Shown here: piece after piece, positions 1 through 8,262 of the stretch | Layout of the letters: each line of letters starts with the position of its first letter | Position numbering within the stretch: position 1 is the first letter of the stretch | From: Motiliproteus coralliicola | GTDB taxonomy: Bacteria; Pseudomonadota; Gammaproteobacteria; Pseudomonadales; Balneatricaceae | Assembly: GCF_003345655.1 (NCBI RefSeq) | Contig: NZ_QQOH01000001.1 | Span: forward strand, 1,116,001-1,180,000 | Reading direction: 5' to 3' | Length of the DNA stretch: 64,000 nt | Position numbers and translations under genes: made by a program | The notes under the pieces: generated by a model | Seen by the model: the letters and a program-made list of their open reading frames with translations, nothing else | What the model was told of the DNA's origin: nothing | Databases searched by the model: none

Positions 1-780
1 GCGGGCCTGTTGCTGATAACCGGCAAAGCGTTTGCTGTGCAAGCGTCCATCCCGGGCATAGTTTTTCCAGGCAATCTGGCGCGGGTTATCACCGCCCTGG
101 TAGGGTCGCAGACCATCAAAATCATCGCTGCCCTCATGGCTCAACCGCTGTCCTCGGCCGCTACCGCTTTCGAGCCGTTGCGGATACGGCTCGGCGATCG
201 GTTTCGGGTAAACCAACGCCCGACTATCCAGCTCCAGCCAACTCCAGGCCCGCAGCAGCCCCAGCGGATAACGGGACTCAATTTTTAGCCGTGGTAACTG
301 CAGCCGACCCCGTTGCTTGGCATCCAGCAATAGCGGCTGCTGCTGCCGACGCTGCTCGATCAGATCGAGCTTGACGCCAGCAACCCCGGGCGCTCCGATG
401 GCGATCGACTCATGCTCGCGTTCACTCTCCAACAGCAGACCAAACGCCACCTGCTGACCGACAAAACCGGGTTGGTTGCTGCCTCGGCTCAGGCGCAATC
501 CGGCCAGATTCGCATAGGTAAGCAGGATGGAACTCATAAACAGCGACACCAAAAACAACGCAACCAGCAAGATCAAGCCGTTACCGTAATTGATCCCCCC
601 GATAAACAGCGCCAACGTCATAACCAGAAAATAGAGCCCATGAAGGGTCGGCAGGATAAAGATTCGCCGCTGGTTCAGCGTCGTCGCTCGGGTACGGGGA
701 AGTCGCTTTCGCAGCCAGGCGTCAGACCAGTGTCGCCAGCGGCGACGTAACCCGGCCAGGGGAGAGAATCCAGCCGGCAC
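1..780 (-). CDS. DUF58 domain protein (3' end beyond window)
   Basis: Translating the minus strand from a GTG at 780 gives 260 codons without a stop up to base 1, so the gene continues outside the window. The N-terminus is basic and is followed by two closely spaced hydrophobic segments (about residues 43-80). The DUF58 signature, reading DFDGLRPYQGGDNPRQIAWK, lies near residues 224-243. DUF58 proteins are membrane-anchored, fold partly like a von Willebrand A domain, and are usually encoded beside MoxR ATPases. The GTG lies 4 bases after the moxR stop, and a GGAG inside the end of moxR serves as ribosome binding site, so the two genes are translationally coupled. Family assignment is firm; the cellular function of this pair is not known from sequence. 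Confidence 0.88.
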   Translation of the reverse strand, partial: MPAGFSPLAGLRRRWRHWSDAWLRKRLPRTRATTLNQRRIFILPTLHGLYFLVMTLALFIGGINYGNGLILLVALFLVSLFMSSILLTYANLAGLRLSRGSNQPGFVGQQVAFGLLLESEREHESIAIGAPGVAGVKLDLIEQRRQQQPLLLDAKQRGRLQLPRLKIESRYPLGLLRAWSWLELDSRALVYPKPIAEPYPQRLESGSGRGQRLSHEGSDDFDGLRPYQGGDNPRQIAWKNYARDGRLHSKRFAGYQQQAR

Positions 781-784
781 CGGA

Positions 785-1744
785 TTACTCCAGAACCTCG
801 ACCGAATCGAGCAGCAGCCGGGTCAGACTGACCCCTTTGTGGCCGGTACAATCATAATCACCACGCAGGCGATGCTCGGCCACCGACGGCAACACCGCCT
901 GAACATCCTCGGGCACGACATAGTCACGTTGTTCGATCAGCGCCCAAGCCTTGGCTGCCTGTACCAGCGCCAGCGCACCGCGTGGCGATAGTCCATAATC
1001 GCAGTCATCGCTGCAGCGACTAAATTCCACCAGCCGCTGAATGTAATCGAGCAAGGGATCCGACAGATGTAACGATTCGGCCTGCTGTTGCAATCGTTGC
1101 AGCCGCGGTAACGGCAAGCAGCACCTTAGCTGTTCCAGCCGTCGACGAGGGTTTCGGCCGCTCAATAACGCCCGCTCGGCCGTGCGATCCGGATAACCCA
1201 ACTCGATCCGCATCAGAAAACGGTCCAGCTGCGATTCAGGCAACGCGAAGGTACCCAATTGATGCTGCGGGTTCTGGGTTGCGATGACAAAGAACGGTTC
1301 GGGTAGCTCGCGACTCTGACCATCGACGGTAACCTGACGCTCCTCCATCGCCTCGAGCAGCGCGCTCTGTGCCTTGGGCGTGGCGCGGTTGATCTCATCG
1401 GCCAGCAGCAACTGGGTAAACACCGGCCCCGGCTGAAACTCGAACTGGTGTTCTTTGGCATTGAAGATCGATGCGCCGACCACATCGGCCGGCAACAGAT
1501 CGGAAGTAAACTGGATCCGATTGAATTCGAACCCCAGCACCCGGGCCAATGCCTGCGCCAGAGTGGTTTTTCCCATCCCGGGCAGGTCTTCGATCAGCAG
1601 ATGCCCCTGCCCGATCAGGCAGGCCATGGCCAGGCGAATCTGACGAGACTTACCCAATACCACGGTTTCAATCTCCGCCAACGCCTGATGCAATAACTGT
1701 TGATCATCGGCGACGGACTGGGGCTCTAGCTTTTCTAGGCTCAT
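785..1744 (-). CDS. MoxR-family AAA+ ATPase
   Basis: This 319-residue AAA+ protein has a Walker A motif (GMGKTT, residues 56-61), a Walker B motif (LLADE, 113-117) followed by INRATPKAQSALLEAMEE, and the arginine-containing QLDRF segment typical of the MoxR branch. MoxR ATPases act as chaperone-like remodellers, often helping cofactor insertion or assembly of von Willebrand A-domain partners. The partner here is the DUF58 gene 4 bases downstream. It starts at ATG with a GGAG a few bases upstream. Which client it serves (envelope stress, a metalloenzyme, or other) cannot be read from this fragment. Confidence 0.92.
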   Translation of the reverse strand: MSLEKLEPQSVADDQQLLHQALAEIETVVLGKSRQIRLAMACLIGQGHLLIEDLPGMGKTTLAQALARVLGFEFNRIQFTSDLLPADVVGASIFNAKEHQFEFQPGPVFTQLLLADEINRATPKAQSALLEAMEERQVTVDGQSRELPEPFFVIATQNPQHQLGTFALPESQLDRFLMRIELGYPDRTAERALLSGRNPRRRLEQLRCCLPLPRLQRLQQQAESLHLSDPLLDYIQRLVEFSRCSDDCDYGLSPRGALALVQAAKAWALIEQRDYVVPEDVQAVLPSVAEHRLRGDYDCTGHKGVSLTRLLLDSVEVLE

Positions 1745-1792
1745 GGAGTACTCCTGAATGGGGATGTCGCCAGTATAGAGGCTTTGGTCAAC

Positions 1793-3526
1793 TCACCAAG
1801 CCAGCTTCGCCGGTTCTTTGACCAGAATCACGTCCAGCAACTGGTCTCGACCACGTAAGGGCAGCTGGCGCTGCTCCAGCGTCTCCAAGGCCAATCCGGC
1901 GACTTCGGCGCTATGACGTGACAGCAGTAGCGGCACCCCCAAATGTTTAGTCTGACCTTCAAGGCGGGCGGCGGTATTGACCGTGTCACCCAGTGCCGAC
2001 CGGATCGGCGCACTCGGCGGTCCCATGGTGCCAACGATCGCTTCACCGCTGTGGATACCGATACCGACCCGCAAGGGCTGTTGCAGCTCTTTTTCCAACC
2101 GCTGGTTGATGCCGTCCAACCGGTGCAGCATTCGTTGAGCGCCGCGAATCGCTTGGCGCGCGCCCTGCTCAAAATCGCCGTCGAGCCCGTACAGAGCCAT
2201 CAAACCATCGCCGTTAAACTGGGCATAGTGGCCGTCGGTCTCCTCCAATGCGCTAGCCATCTCGGCAAAAAATTGGTTCAGGATGAATACCACGTCGTAC
2301 GGTAGTCTCGCCTCGGCCAGAGCGGTGGAACCCCGTAGGTCGATAAACAGCACCGTCACCTGCTGCTCGATCCCCTCGACCCCACCGGGTTTACGCAGAT
2401 AAGAAAAGCGCTGCTGATAGGGAATCAGTGGCACCACCGACAGATCGCTTGTCAGCCGTAACTGGCACGCCAGTCTGACATCATCGTCGGCCTGCACGCC
2501 TTCGAGTGCCTGGCGCTCGGTGTCATCGGCTGGAGGCAACTGGTCCAGTCCCTCCATGATCCGAACTCGGCAAGTGGTACAGCGTCCACGGCCACCGCAA
2601 ACCGACGAGTGCTCAATCCCGGCTTCACGTAGAGCTTCCAGCAGTGTCTGCCCTTGGCGGGCCCTGAGCTGATTCTGAGCCGGCAAACGTACCCGCACCC
2701 GGGCCCGGCGAGCAGACCAGCCCAACCGAGCACCACGCAACACCAACGTCAGCGTCAACGAACCCCAGAACACCAGTGGCATGGTGTTACGAACCCAATC
2801 CAGCGTTTGATCGACCTCGGTCTTTGTCGATTTGGAAACCACAGCTCCCGACGGATAGCCATCTTCGTAACCACCATAGTCGTCATAGCCGCCAGCCGCC
2901 GGGCTCGTGGAGTCATCGATCCCAGTCTCATAGCCCGATGCTGCGGCTGGTTCGACAGCCTGATCGGCCAGGGTCAAACCAACCCGGTAGAACCCCATCA
3001 GTGCCAGCAACGGCACCAACGTCGCCAGCAACTGCCAAAACGCGATCCAACGGCGGTAATCCGGCTTAAGCCGGAGCCAATAGTGCAACCCCAACATCAG
3101 ATGGATCCAAACCACCAACACCAAAGAGGTCTGACGCAATACGCCATATTCACTGTTCCATATCGCCTGAACCGTTGCCTCGTAAGTTGCCGTCGTACCC
3201 AGCAGCTCATGGGATAGTCGGGCTCCAATCACATGGGCCAGAATCAAGGGGGGAATGGATAAGCCAAGAACCAACTGCGACAGCTGCCAGAACGGCATTC
3301 GTAGGGTGGTGCGATGGTAGAGAGACCAAAGAGCCAACAGGAAATGGGTTAATACCGACCCATACAACATCAGGGTCGCAACCGGGTGGTGCCAGAACCC
3401 GATAAAATATTCCAGCGCGGCCTCCATCCAGGTCAAGGAGATCAGCCCGACACTGTGATTGAGCAGATGAGGAATCACGAAGGCGGCGATGATCAGGCCG
3501 GTGTATAAACGAGTCTGCTGTAGCAT
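1793..3526 (-). CDS. Membrane 2Fe-2S ferredoxin-adenylate/guanylate cyclase fusion
   Basis: The 577-residue protein has three parts. Residues 1-185 hold about five hydrophobic helices rich in histidine (H20, H24, H46, H47, H61, H98, H142, H148), like a small cytochrome b or succinate dehydrogenase anchor. After an acidic Gly/Tyr-rich linker and another helix near 255 comes a plant-type 2Fe-2S ferredoxin domain with cysteines 310, 316, 319 and 354. Residues 385-577 are a class III nucleotide cyclase with metal-binding aspartates D396 (FIDLRGST) and D440 (FNGDG) and the GDTVNTAARLE motif. The product is probably cAMP, with catalysis in the cytoplasm under redox or electron-transfer control; that control is inferred. 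I chose ATG 3526 with AAGGAT upstream over a TTG at 3565, because the hydrophobic segment then begins at once. Confidence 0.88.
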   Translation of the reverse strand: MLQQTRLYTGLIIAAFVIPHLLNHSVGLISLTWMEAALEYFIGFWHHPVATLMLYGSVLTHFLLALWSLYHRTTLRMPFWQLSQLVLGLSIPPLILAHVIGARLSHELLGTTATYEATVQAIWNSEYGVLRQTSLVLVVWIHLMLGLHYWLRLKPDYRRWIAFWQLLATLVPLLALMGFYRVGLTLADQAVEPAAASGYETGIDDSTSPAAGGYDDYGGYEDGYPSGAVVSKSTKTEVDQTLDWVRNTMPLVFWGSLTLTLVLRGARLGWSARRARVRVRLPAQNQLRARQGQTLLEALREAGIEHSSVCGGRGRCTTCRVRIMEGLDQLPPADDTERQALEGVQADDDVRLACQLRLTSDLSVVPLIPYQQRFSYLRKPGGVEGIEQQVTVLFIDLRGSTALAEARLPYDVVFILNQFFAEMASALEETDGHYAQFNGDGLMALYGLDGDFEQGARQAIRGAQRMLHRLDGINQRLEKELQQPLRVGIGIHSGEAIVGTMGPPSAPIRSALGDTVNTAARLEGQTKHLGVPLLLSRHSAEVAGLALETLEQRQLPLRGRDQLLDVILVKEPAKLAW

Positions 3527-3913
3527 CGTCGTGCAATATCCTTTTGTTAGATCGGCAGCCAACAACGCCGACAGTCTCTAAGGGACCTGTGAACAAGCCT
3601 CTGTGACTTCTGCAAGGACCTATTCGCAGGTTCCCTAACCGGTCGAGCAGAGCCTTCGCCCAATTTACTTAGTATGGTCCTATTCATCCTGTCGGACGAA
3701 CTCAAACCTCCCCCTTTGGTAACTTCGCCTCAGGCGGGCCTGATAAGACGATCATTCCTATACACCAATGTTCCTTTAACCAAACAAACAAGCTATATTA
3801 GCAACCGCTTGTGCGGCCAATGGCCGATTCAGCCGATAACTAGCTTCATCTACACTCCATTTCACAGATCGATCAATCAGGCGATCTAACCGGTTGTTGC
3901 AAAGGACGTTGCT
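3527..3913. other. Divergent intergenic region, cyclase/pilU
   Basis: About 390 bases separate the divergent cyclase and pilU genes. Short open frames exist but lack ribosome binding sites and look non-coding. A small 5-bp dyad (TCAGG-CGGG-CCTGA) sits at 3730-3743. AAGGA at about 3901 is the pilU ribosome binding site. No clear sigma-70 promoter could be fixed by eye. No pilT gene or remnant is present. Confidence 0.5.
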
Positions 3914-5137
3914 ATGTCAGACGAACTCTATCGTTACCTTGAGATCATGGTTGACCGCGAAGGAGCGGATCTGTTCCTTTCCACCAACGCCAAACCCAGT
4001 TCAAAAATTCACGGCAAGCTGCTCCCGATCGCCGACAAGGTCATGGCACGAGGGGAGATCAAAGAGATCGCCTACGCCATCATGTCGCAGGACCAGATCG
4101 ACGAATTCGAACAGCGTCCGGAGATGAACCTGGCACTGTCAAAGCCTGGTCTGGGCCGATTCCGGGTCAATATTTTCCGCCAGCGCCACGAATACTCGAT
4201 GGTCATTCGTTCCATCTCGACCGACATTCCCGATATCAACAAGCTTGGCCTGCCTCAGGTTCTACCCAAGCTGATTATGGAAAAACGTGGCCTGATCCTG
4301 TTTGTTGGCGGTACCGGATCTGGCAAATCCACCTCACTGGCCTCGCTGATCGATCATCGCAATAGCAACAGCGCCGGTCATATCATCACCATCGAAGACC
4401 CGGTCGAGTTCATCCACCATCACAAGAAATCGATCATCAATCAGCGCGAGGTCGGGGTCGACACTCTGAGTTATCAGGATGCGCTGGAGAACACTCTTCG
4501 CCAGGCCCCGGATGTGATCCTGATCGGCGAGATCCGCAGTGCCGAAACCATGGAGCACGCGCTGGCGTTTGCCGAAACCGGCCACCTCTGCCTGTCGACG
4601 CTACACGCCAACAATGCCAACCAGGCCCTGGGACGGATCATCAACTTCTTCCCGGAAGAGCGACACAAACAGTTGCTGCTGGATATCTCTTTGAATATGA
4701 AAGGGATCATTTCGCAACGTCTGCTCCCGACCAACGACGGTAAACGCGCTGCCGCGATCGAGGTGCTGCTCGGCTCACCCCGCATCGCCGAGCTGATCAA
4801 GAACGGACATATCGATGACATCAAAGAGGTGATGGAGAAATCCGCCGCTTCTGGGATGCAGACTTTCGATATGGCGCTGTTCAACCTCTGGAAAGCCGGC
4901 CGGATCAGCGCCGAAGAGGCGTTGCGCAACGCCGACTCGAAGAACAACCTGGCATTGAAGATGCGCTTGGTGACCAAAGGCAAGGCTAACGCCAAACAGA
5001 GCGATCAGCCGGCCTCGGGCAACGAGTCGGAATCGAAATCCTCAACCAAGAGTGCTGGCGGCTTTTCGCTAGAGCTGGAGCCCGGCCATGAAGAGGAAAG
5101 CGATCCTCTGGATGACAATCCTTTCAGCAAGCCATAA
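3914..5137 (+). CDS. pilU: PilU-type type IV pilus retraction ATPase
   Basis: This 407-residue secretion ATPase of the PilT/PilU family has Walker A GGTGSGKST at 132-140, the Asp box ITIEDPVEF, a Walker B region with LIGEIRSAETMEHAL and the His-box segment HLCLSTLHANNA. The sequence matches PilU better than PilT, notably MSDELYRYLEIMVDREGADLF at the start and the longer tail. Residues 355-407 form a Ser/Lys/Glu-rich tail typical of PilU. PilU is a cytoplasmic hexamer that works with PilT to retract type IV pili (twitching, DNA uptake). It starts at ATG with AAGGA 8 bases upstream. pilT usually lies just upstream of pilU; here the upstream neighbour is a divergent cyclase. Confidence 0.92.
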   Translation: MSDELYRYLEIMVDREGADLFLSTNAKPSSKIHGKLLPIADKVMARGEIKEIAYAIMSQDQIDEFEQRPEMNLALSKPGLGRFRVNIFRQRHEYSMVIRSISTDIPDINKLGLPQVLPKLIMEKRGLILFVGGTGSGKSTSLASLIDHRNSNSAGHIITIEDPVEFIHHHKKSIINQREVGVDTLSYQDALENTLRQAPDVILIGEIRSAETMEHALAFAETGHLCLSTLHANNANQALGRIINFFPEERHKQLLLDISLNMKGIISQRLLPTNDGKRAAAIEVLLGSPRIAELIKNGHIDDIKEVMEKSAASGMQTFDMALFNLWKAGRISAEEALRNADSKNNLALKMRLVTKGKANAKQSDQPASGNESESKSSTKSAGGFSLELEPGHEEESDPLDDNPFSKP

Positions 5138-5168
5138 CGGCAATCGCTAATAGGCCATGTTCGTTGGC

Positions 5169-5190
5169 AGGCGGCTAGTTTGCCGCCTGT
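5169..5190. terminator. Hairpin at pilU convergent junction
   Basis: CAGGCGGC (5169-5176) and GCCGCCTG (5183-5190) form a perfect 8-bp GC-rich stem with a 6-base loop between the stop codons of pilU and the convergent gene. No U-tract follows on either strand, so it may stop or protect both transcripts rather than act as a classical intrinsic terminator. Confidence 0.5.
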
Positions 5191-5195
5191 CCCGG

Positions 5196-5552
5196 CTAGC
5201 GCTCCCGCCATGACTTAGCGTGTAGCCCCTGCGGATCAAGCTCCTGCCACTCCATCTGTGTGATACCGCCAACCCTGGAGCGATTACTCCAACCCGACAT
5301 CGGTACTTTTACCCCGGTCAGGGTCCAGCTATTGGCCAATTTTTCCGCGTCTTTCAGTAGCTGAAAACACTGCTCGGCACGACCAGCCTGGGGGTAGTGA
5401 AGCTCAAACTCGATTCGATGTCCGCTATACCGATCCCCTTCATACTGCACTGCCTTTGGCTCGACACTGAGCTCTCGACGAACAATATTCAGCAACACCT
5501 GCGCGTTTTTCTCACTTTTGGCGTTGGTAAACAGACTCCAGCGTAATATCAT
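5196..5552 (-). CDS. Hypothetical protein (118 aa)
   Basis: A 118-residue cytoplasmic-looking protein starting at ATG 5552, with no signal peptide or membrane helix. It is moderately charged, with a conserved-looking core around YSGHRIEFELHYPQ and a Trp-containing C-terminal part. Composition and codon use match the neighbouring core genes, so it is probably real. I do not recognise a family. It converges on pilU, with a hairpin between them, and nothing in its context suggests a function. Confidence 0.6.
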   Translation of the reverse strand: MILRWSLFTNAKSEKNAQVLLNIVRRELSVEPKAVQYEGDRYSGHRIEFELHYPQAGRAEQCFQLLKDAEKLANSWTLTGVKVPMSGWSNRSRVGGITQMEWQELDPQGLHAKSWRER

Positions 5553-5784
5553 CGACGACCTTAATGCTCCAAAAATTCATATAAAACAAATTGTTATTAG
5601 CTAATATAACAACAATAATGGCATACTGATGCAACAGATATCCGCCCAAATAGGATCCGACAGTGGCCAACAGGATGATTGGTAGCAAACAATAACCTTG
5701 GATGCCATTTGAGTTCGCGTTCCCTGACGAGCGTTTGGTAATGCGCTAAAATCAAAGGTACTGATTTTTAGGTATTCCCCCCCT

Positions 5785-6789
5785 ATGATCGATCGCAACA
5801 GCTGGTTATTAGACGCAGATGAGCTGCCGATTTCTCTGGATAAATGGCAACAGAATGTCGGCCTGATCGCCAACCTATTTCATGCTCCCTCAGTCTGTAT
5901 CTTCCAGACCAATGCCCAAGGCTCTCTGGTTATCGAATCCAACCGCAACGAGAGCAACCCCTACCAACCGGGCTGCTTTGTTCCCCGTGATGCGGAACTG
6001 TTCAGTCATGTGCTGGCAGAACTCAAGCGGGAGCTATACGTGCCGGACGCCAGTGCCGATCTGCGCTGGTTGACCCACCAAGAGGTGGCCGAAAGCGGCT
6101 TTGTTTCCTACCTCGGCGTACCGCTGCGCTGGCCCAGCGGTCAGTTATTCGGTTCATTGTGCATCCTCGATCGGGTTCCGACCGACTACCGTCCCCAGTA
6201 CTTCGAACTGCTGAAAACCTTCCGCGCCCTGATCGAGTCCGACTTGAGCCTGATGGTTCAGAGCCAGATGCTCAATCAGATGACATTGACCGACGAGCTG
6301 ACCGGGATTTACAACCGCCAGGGTTTTCGCACTCTGGCCGAACACAAGCTCAGTGTCGCCAAACGTTATGGTCACACCTACGGACTGATCTACTTCGATC
6401 TGGACAACCTGCACAGCATCAACGAGCAGCTGGGCCCCGATACCGGTGACAATGCCCTGCAGGCACTGGCCCAGGCGATGAGCAGTGAGTTGCGCGACTC
6501 GGACATCGCCGCCAGGATCGGCAGCGATGAGTTTGCCGCGCTGGTGTTTGTCCGCCAGCAGGAAGATATGGAAAATCTGGCGATCCGGATTCAGCGCAAG
6601 CTCAACCTGATCAAACAGCAACGCGACAGCATGCCGCCCTTGACCACCAGTGTTGGAGCCAAATGCTATCAAGCCAACTCGGATACCAATGTCGACAAGA
6701 TGCTCGAAGAAGTCGACCGAATGGTCTACAACCTGAAGCAGAAAAAACGTCTGGCCACCGTGGGGGTCGACTACAGTTCACACCACTGA
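5785..6789 (+). CDS. GAF-GGDEF protein, putative diguanylate cyclase
   Basis: This 334-residue soluble protein has an N-terminal GAF-like sensor (about residues 15-165; the segment around SYLGVPLRWPSGQLFGSLCI is characteristic) and a C-terminal GGDEF domain (about 170-325). The signature loop reads RIGSDEF, with serine in place of the second glycine of GGDEF. An inhibitory I-site RxxD (RDSD) lies five residues before it, as in active cyclases. It would make cyclic di-GMP from two GTP molecules if active. The Gly-to-Ser change touches the substrate-binding turn, so activity is uncertain. It starts at ATG with a weak ribosome binding site (TTTTTAGG). No partner gene is adjacent. Confidence 0.88.
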   Translation: MIDRNSWLLDADELPISLDKWQQNVGLIANLFHAPSVCIFQTNAQGSLVIESNRNESNPYQPGCFVPRDAELFSHVLAELKRELYVPDASADLRWLTHQEVAESGFVSYLGVPLRWPSGQLFGSLCILDRVPTDYRPQYFELLKTFRALIESDLSLMVQSQMLNQMTLTDELTGIYNRQGFRTLAEHKLSVAKRYGHTYGLIYFDLDNLHSINEQLGPDTGDNALQALAQAMSSELRDSDIAARIGSDEFAALVFVRQQEDMENLAIRIQRKLNLIKQQRDSMPPLTTSVGAKCYQANSDTNVDKMLEEVDRMVYNLKQKKRLATVGVDYSSHH

Positions 6790-6884
6790 TTTTTAACTTT
6801 ATTGAACCGGCGCCCCAGCTTCTCAGGATGAGAATCGACGGTGCCTGATACCTCCCAACGCATTCAGATGACAAGGACTGTCCG

Positions 6885-7151
6885 ATGCAACGCAACCTCC
6901 TACACTCTAGTGTTATCCGCTCGATACTGTTCAGCCTGCTGCTTGTGCTACCACTGGATACGGCTGTCGCCTCGGAGCAGGCCGACCTGAAGCAGTGCCA
7001 GCGTTATCGCGACCTGCAGCAGCAGTACACCGAAAAGCGCCGTCGTGGCGGCAGCAAGACTCAGATGCGCCGCTGGCAACAGCAACGCAACCATTACAGC
7101 CGGCTCTATTCGCGTCACAACTGCCGAGTGCACCGACGCTACCTGAAGTGA
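6885..7151 (+). CDS. Small basic exported protein
   Basis: An 88-residue protein with a signal peptide (hydrophobic residues 11-27, likely cleavage after TAVA or VAS) and a strongly basic, Gln/Arg-rich mature part. The mature part holds two cysteines, one in KQCQRY and one in HNCRV, that could form a disulfide in the periplasm. It starts at ATG with AAGGA 8 bases upstream, which supports expression. I do not recognise a family; small Arg-rich periplasmic proteins of this kind occur in Pseudomonas-like genomes without known function. Confidence 0.65.
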   Translation: MQRNLLHSSVIRSILFSLLLVLPLDTAVASEQADLKQCQRYRDLQQQYTEKRRRGGSKTQMRRWQQQRNHYSRLYSRHNCRVHRRYLK

Positions 7152-7272
7152 TCTGGCTGCTGCTTGCCTGTAACAACCTCCTCCGAAGGCGGTCCAATAG
7201 GTGATTGATCGACTACGCTGTTCTCAATCGGAACCTGTGCCACCTATCCGGACATAACCAGAGTCACTGCTC

Positions 7273-7707
7273 ATGCTCGTCACCGTCGCCCGTTATACCT
7301 TCCCCTACGAAGCCCAGATCAGTTGGTCCAAACTGGATGCGGCGGGAATTCCGGCCTATATCGGCGATGAGCATACGATCAATATGGACTGGCTCTATTC
7401 CAACGCCCTGGGTGGCGTACGTATACAGGTGCCGAGACAATTTGAACAGATGGCTCGCGAACTGCTGGAGACGGATTTAGAGCCCGAACTGATCGAGCAG
7501 CAGGGCTGCGATTCAATCCGTTGTCCAAAGTGCCAGAGCAGCGACACCGAATACCACCAGTTTGGTAAACGGTTCGCTTTTCTGGTGTTTCTGGGGATCG
7601 ATTTCCCACTCTACCCGGTCAAGGAGGGGATACGCTGCCGTCAATGCGGCGCCAAGACGCCACTTGAGCCCGTTGATCAACCAAACCTTACCCATGGCGC
7701 TGAGTAA
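7273..7707 (+). CDS. DUF2007 domain protein with zinc ribbon
   Basis: A 144-residue protein. Residues 1-70 match the DUF2007 pattern (a short alpha/beta domain with the phrase GIPAYIGDE and a following LGGVRIQVP strand), sometimes labelled a putative signal-transducing domain. The C-terminal part carries a four-cysteine zinc ribbon: C84, C87 and C122, C125 in CPKC and CRQC. The protein is probably cytoplasmic and may bind a protein or nucleic acid. It starts at ATG 7273. The downstream DUF302 gene on the same strand starts 46 bases after its stop, so the two may share a transcript. Confidence 0.75.
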   Translation: MLVTVARYTFPYEAQISWSKLDAAGIPAYIGDEHTINMDWLYSNALGGVRIQVPRQFEQMARELLETDLEPELIEQQGCDSIRCPKCQSSDTEYHQFGKRFAFLVFLGIDFPLYPVKEGIRCRQCGAKTPLEPVDQPNLTHGAE

Positions 7708-7753
7708 AGACTTCCGGCACCACCAACTCATCTCAAACCACGGATACCCGACC

Positions 7754-8206
7754 ATGATAAAAAAAACCTGCCTGGTTCTTGCGGCAGCAATGCTGTCCAA
7801 CGTTGCTCTGGCAGCCGATGGGATCGTCTCGATCGAGAGCCCCTACTCGGTTAAAGAAACCGCCGATCGGTTCGAATCGATCTTGAACAACAAGGGCTTG
7901 ACGGTCTTCACCCGGATCAATCACAGTCAAAACGCTGCCAAGGTTGAGCTGGAACTAGCCCCGACCGAGGTGGTTATTTTCGGCAACCCCAAGGTCGGCA
8001 CACCGCTGATGCAGTGCGGCTCAACCGCCGCCATCGATCTGCCGCAAAAGGCCCTGTTCTGGCAGGACGATCAAGGCAAGGTATGGCTCTCCTATAACGA
8101 TCCCGCCTATCTGAAAAGCCGCCATCAACTTCGTGATTGCGATGCAGTGATCGAGAAGGTCTCCGGCGTATTGGGTAAGTTAAGCAAGGCGGCAACCAGC
8201 CGGTAA
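7754..8206 (+). CDS. DUF302 domain protein, exported
   Basis: A 150-residue protein with a cleavable signal peptide (hydrophobic residues 5-20, cleavage after ALA) and a DUF302 domain over the mature part, recognised by SPYSVKETADRFESILNN near its start and the VVIFGNPKVGTPLMQ core. DUF302 proteins are small, often dimeric, and of unknown function; some are linked to redox or heme genes. An open frame continues upstream to 7562, but it overlaps the zinc-ribbon gene and its sequence is not protein-like, so ATG 7754 is the start. Confidence 0.82.
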   Translation: MIKKTCLVLAAAMLSNVALAADGIVSIESPYSVKETADRFESILNNKGLTVFTRINHSQNAAKVELELAPTEVVIFGNPKVGTPLMQCGSTAAIDLPQKALFWQDDQGKVWLSYNDPAYLKSRHQLRDCDAVIEKVSGVLGKLSKAATSR

Positions 8207-8226
8207 TAGATTACCGATGCCGTTTC

Positions 8227-8254
8227 CCATGCACCGATCGGAGTCGGTGCATGG
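8227..8254. terminator. Hairpin at DUF302/AraC convergent junction
   Basis: An 11-bp perfect stem, CCATGCACCGA with TCGGTGCATGG, and a 6-base loop lie between the convergent DUF302 and araC-type genes. There is no T-run on either strand. It probably serves as a bidirectional end or stability element. Confidence 0.55.
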
Positions 8255-8262
8255 CGTTCCAA

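Noticed and set aside
3674-3889. A 71-codon frame upstream of pilU
   Set aside because: No ribosome binding site, low-complexity translation, and it occupies the expected promoter region.
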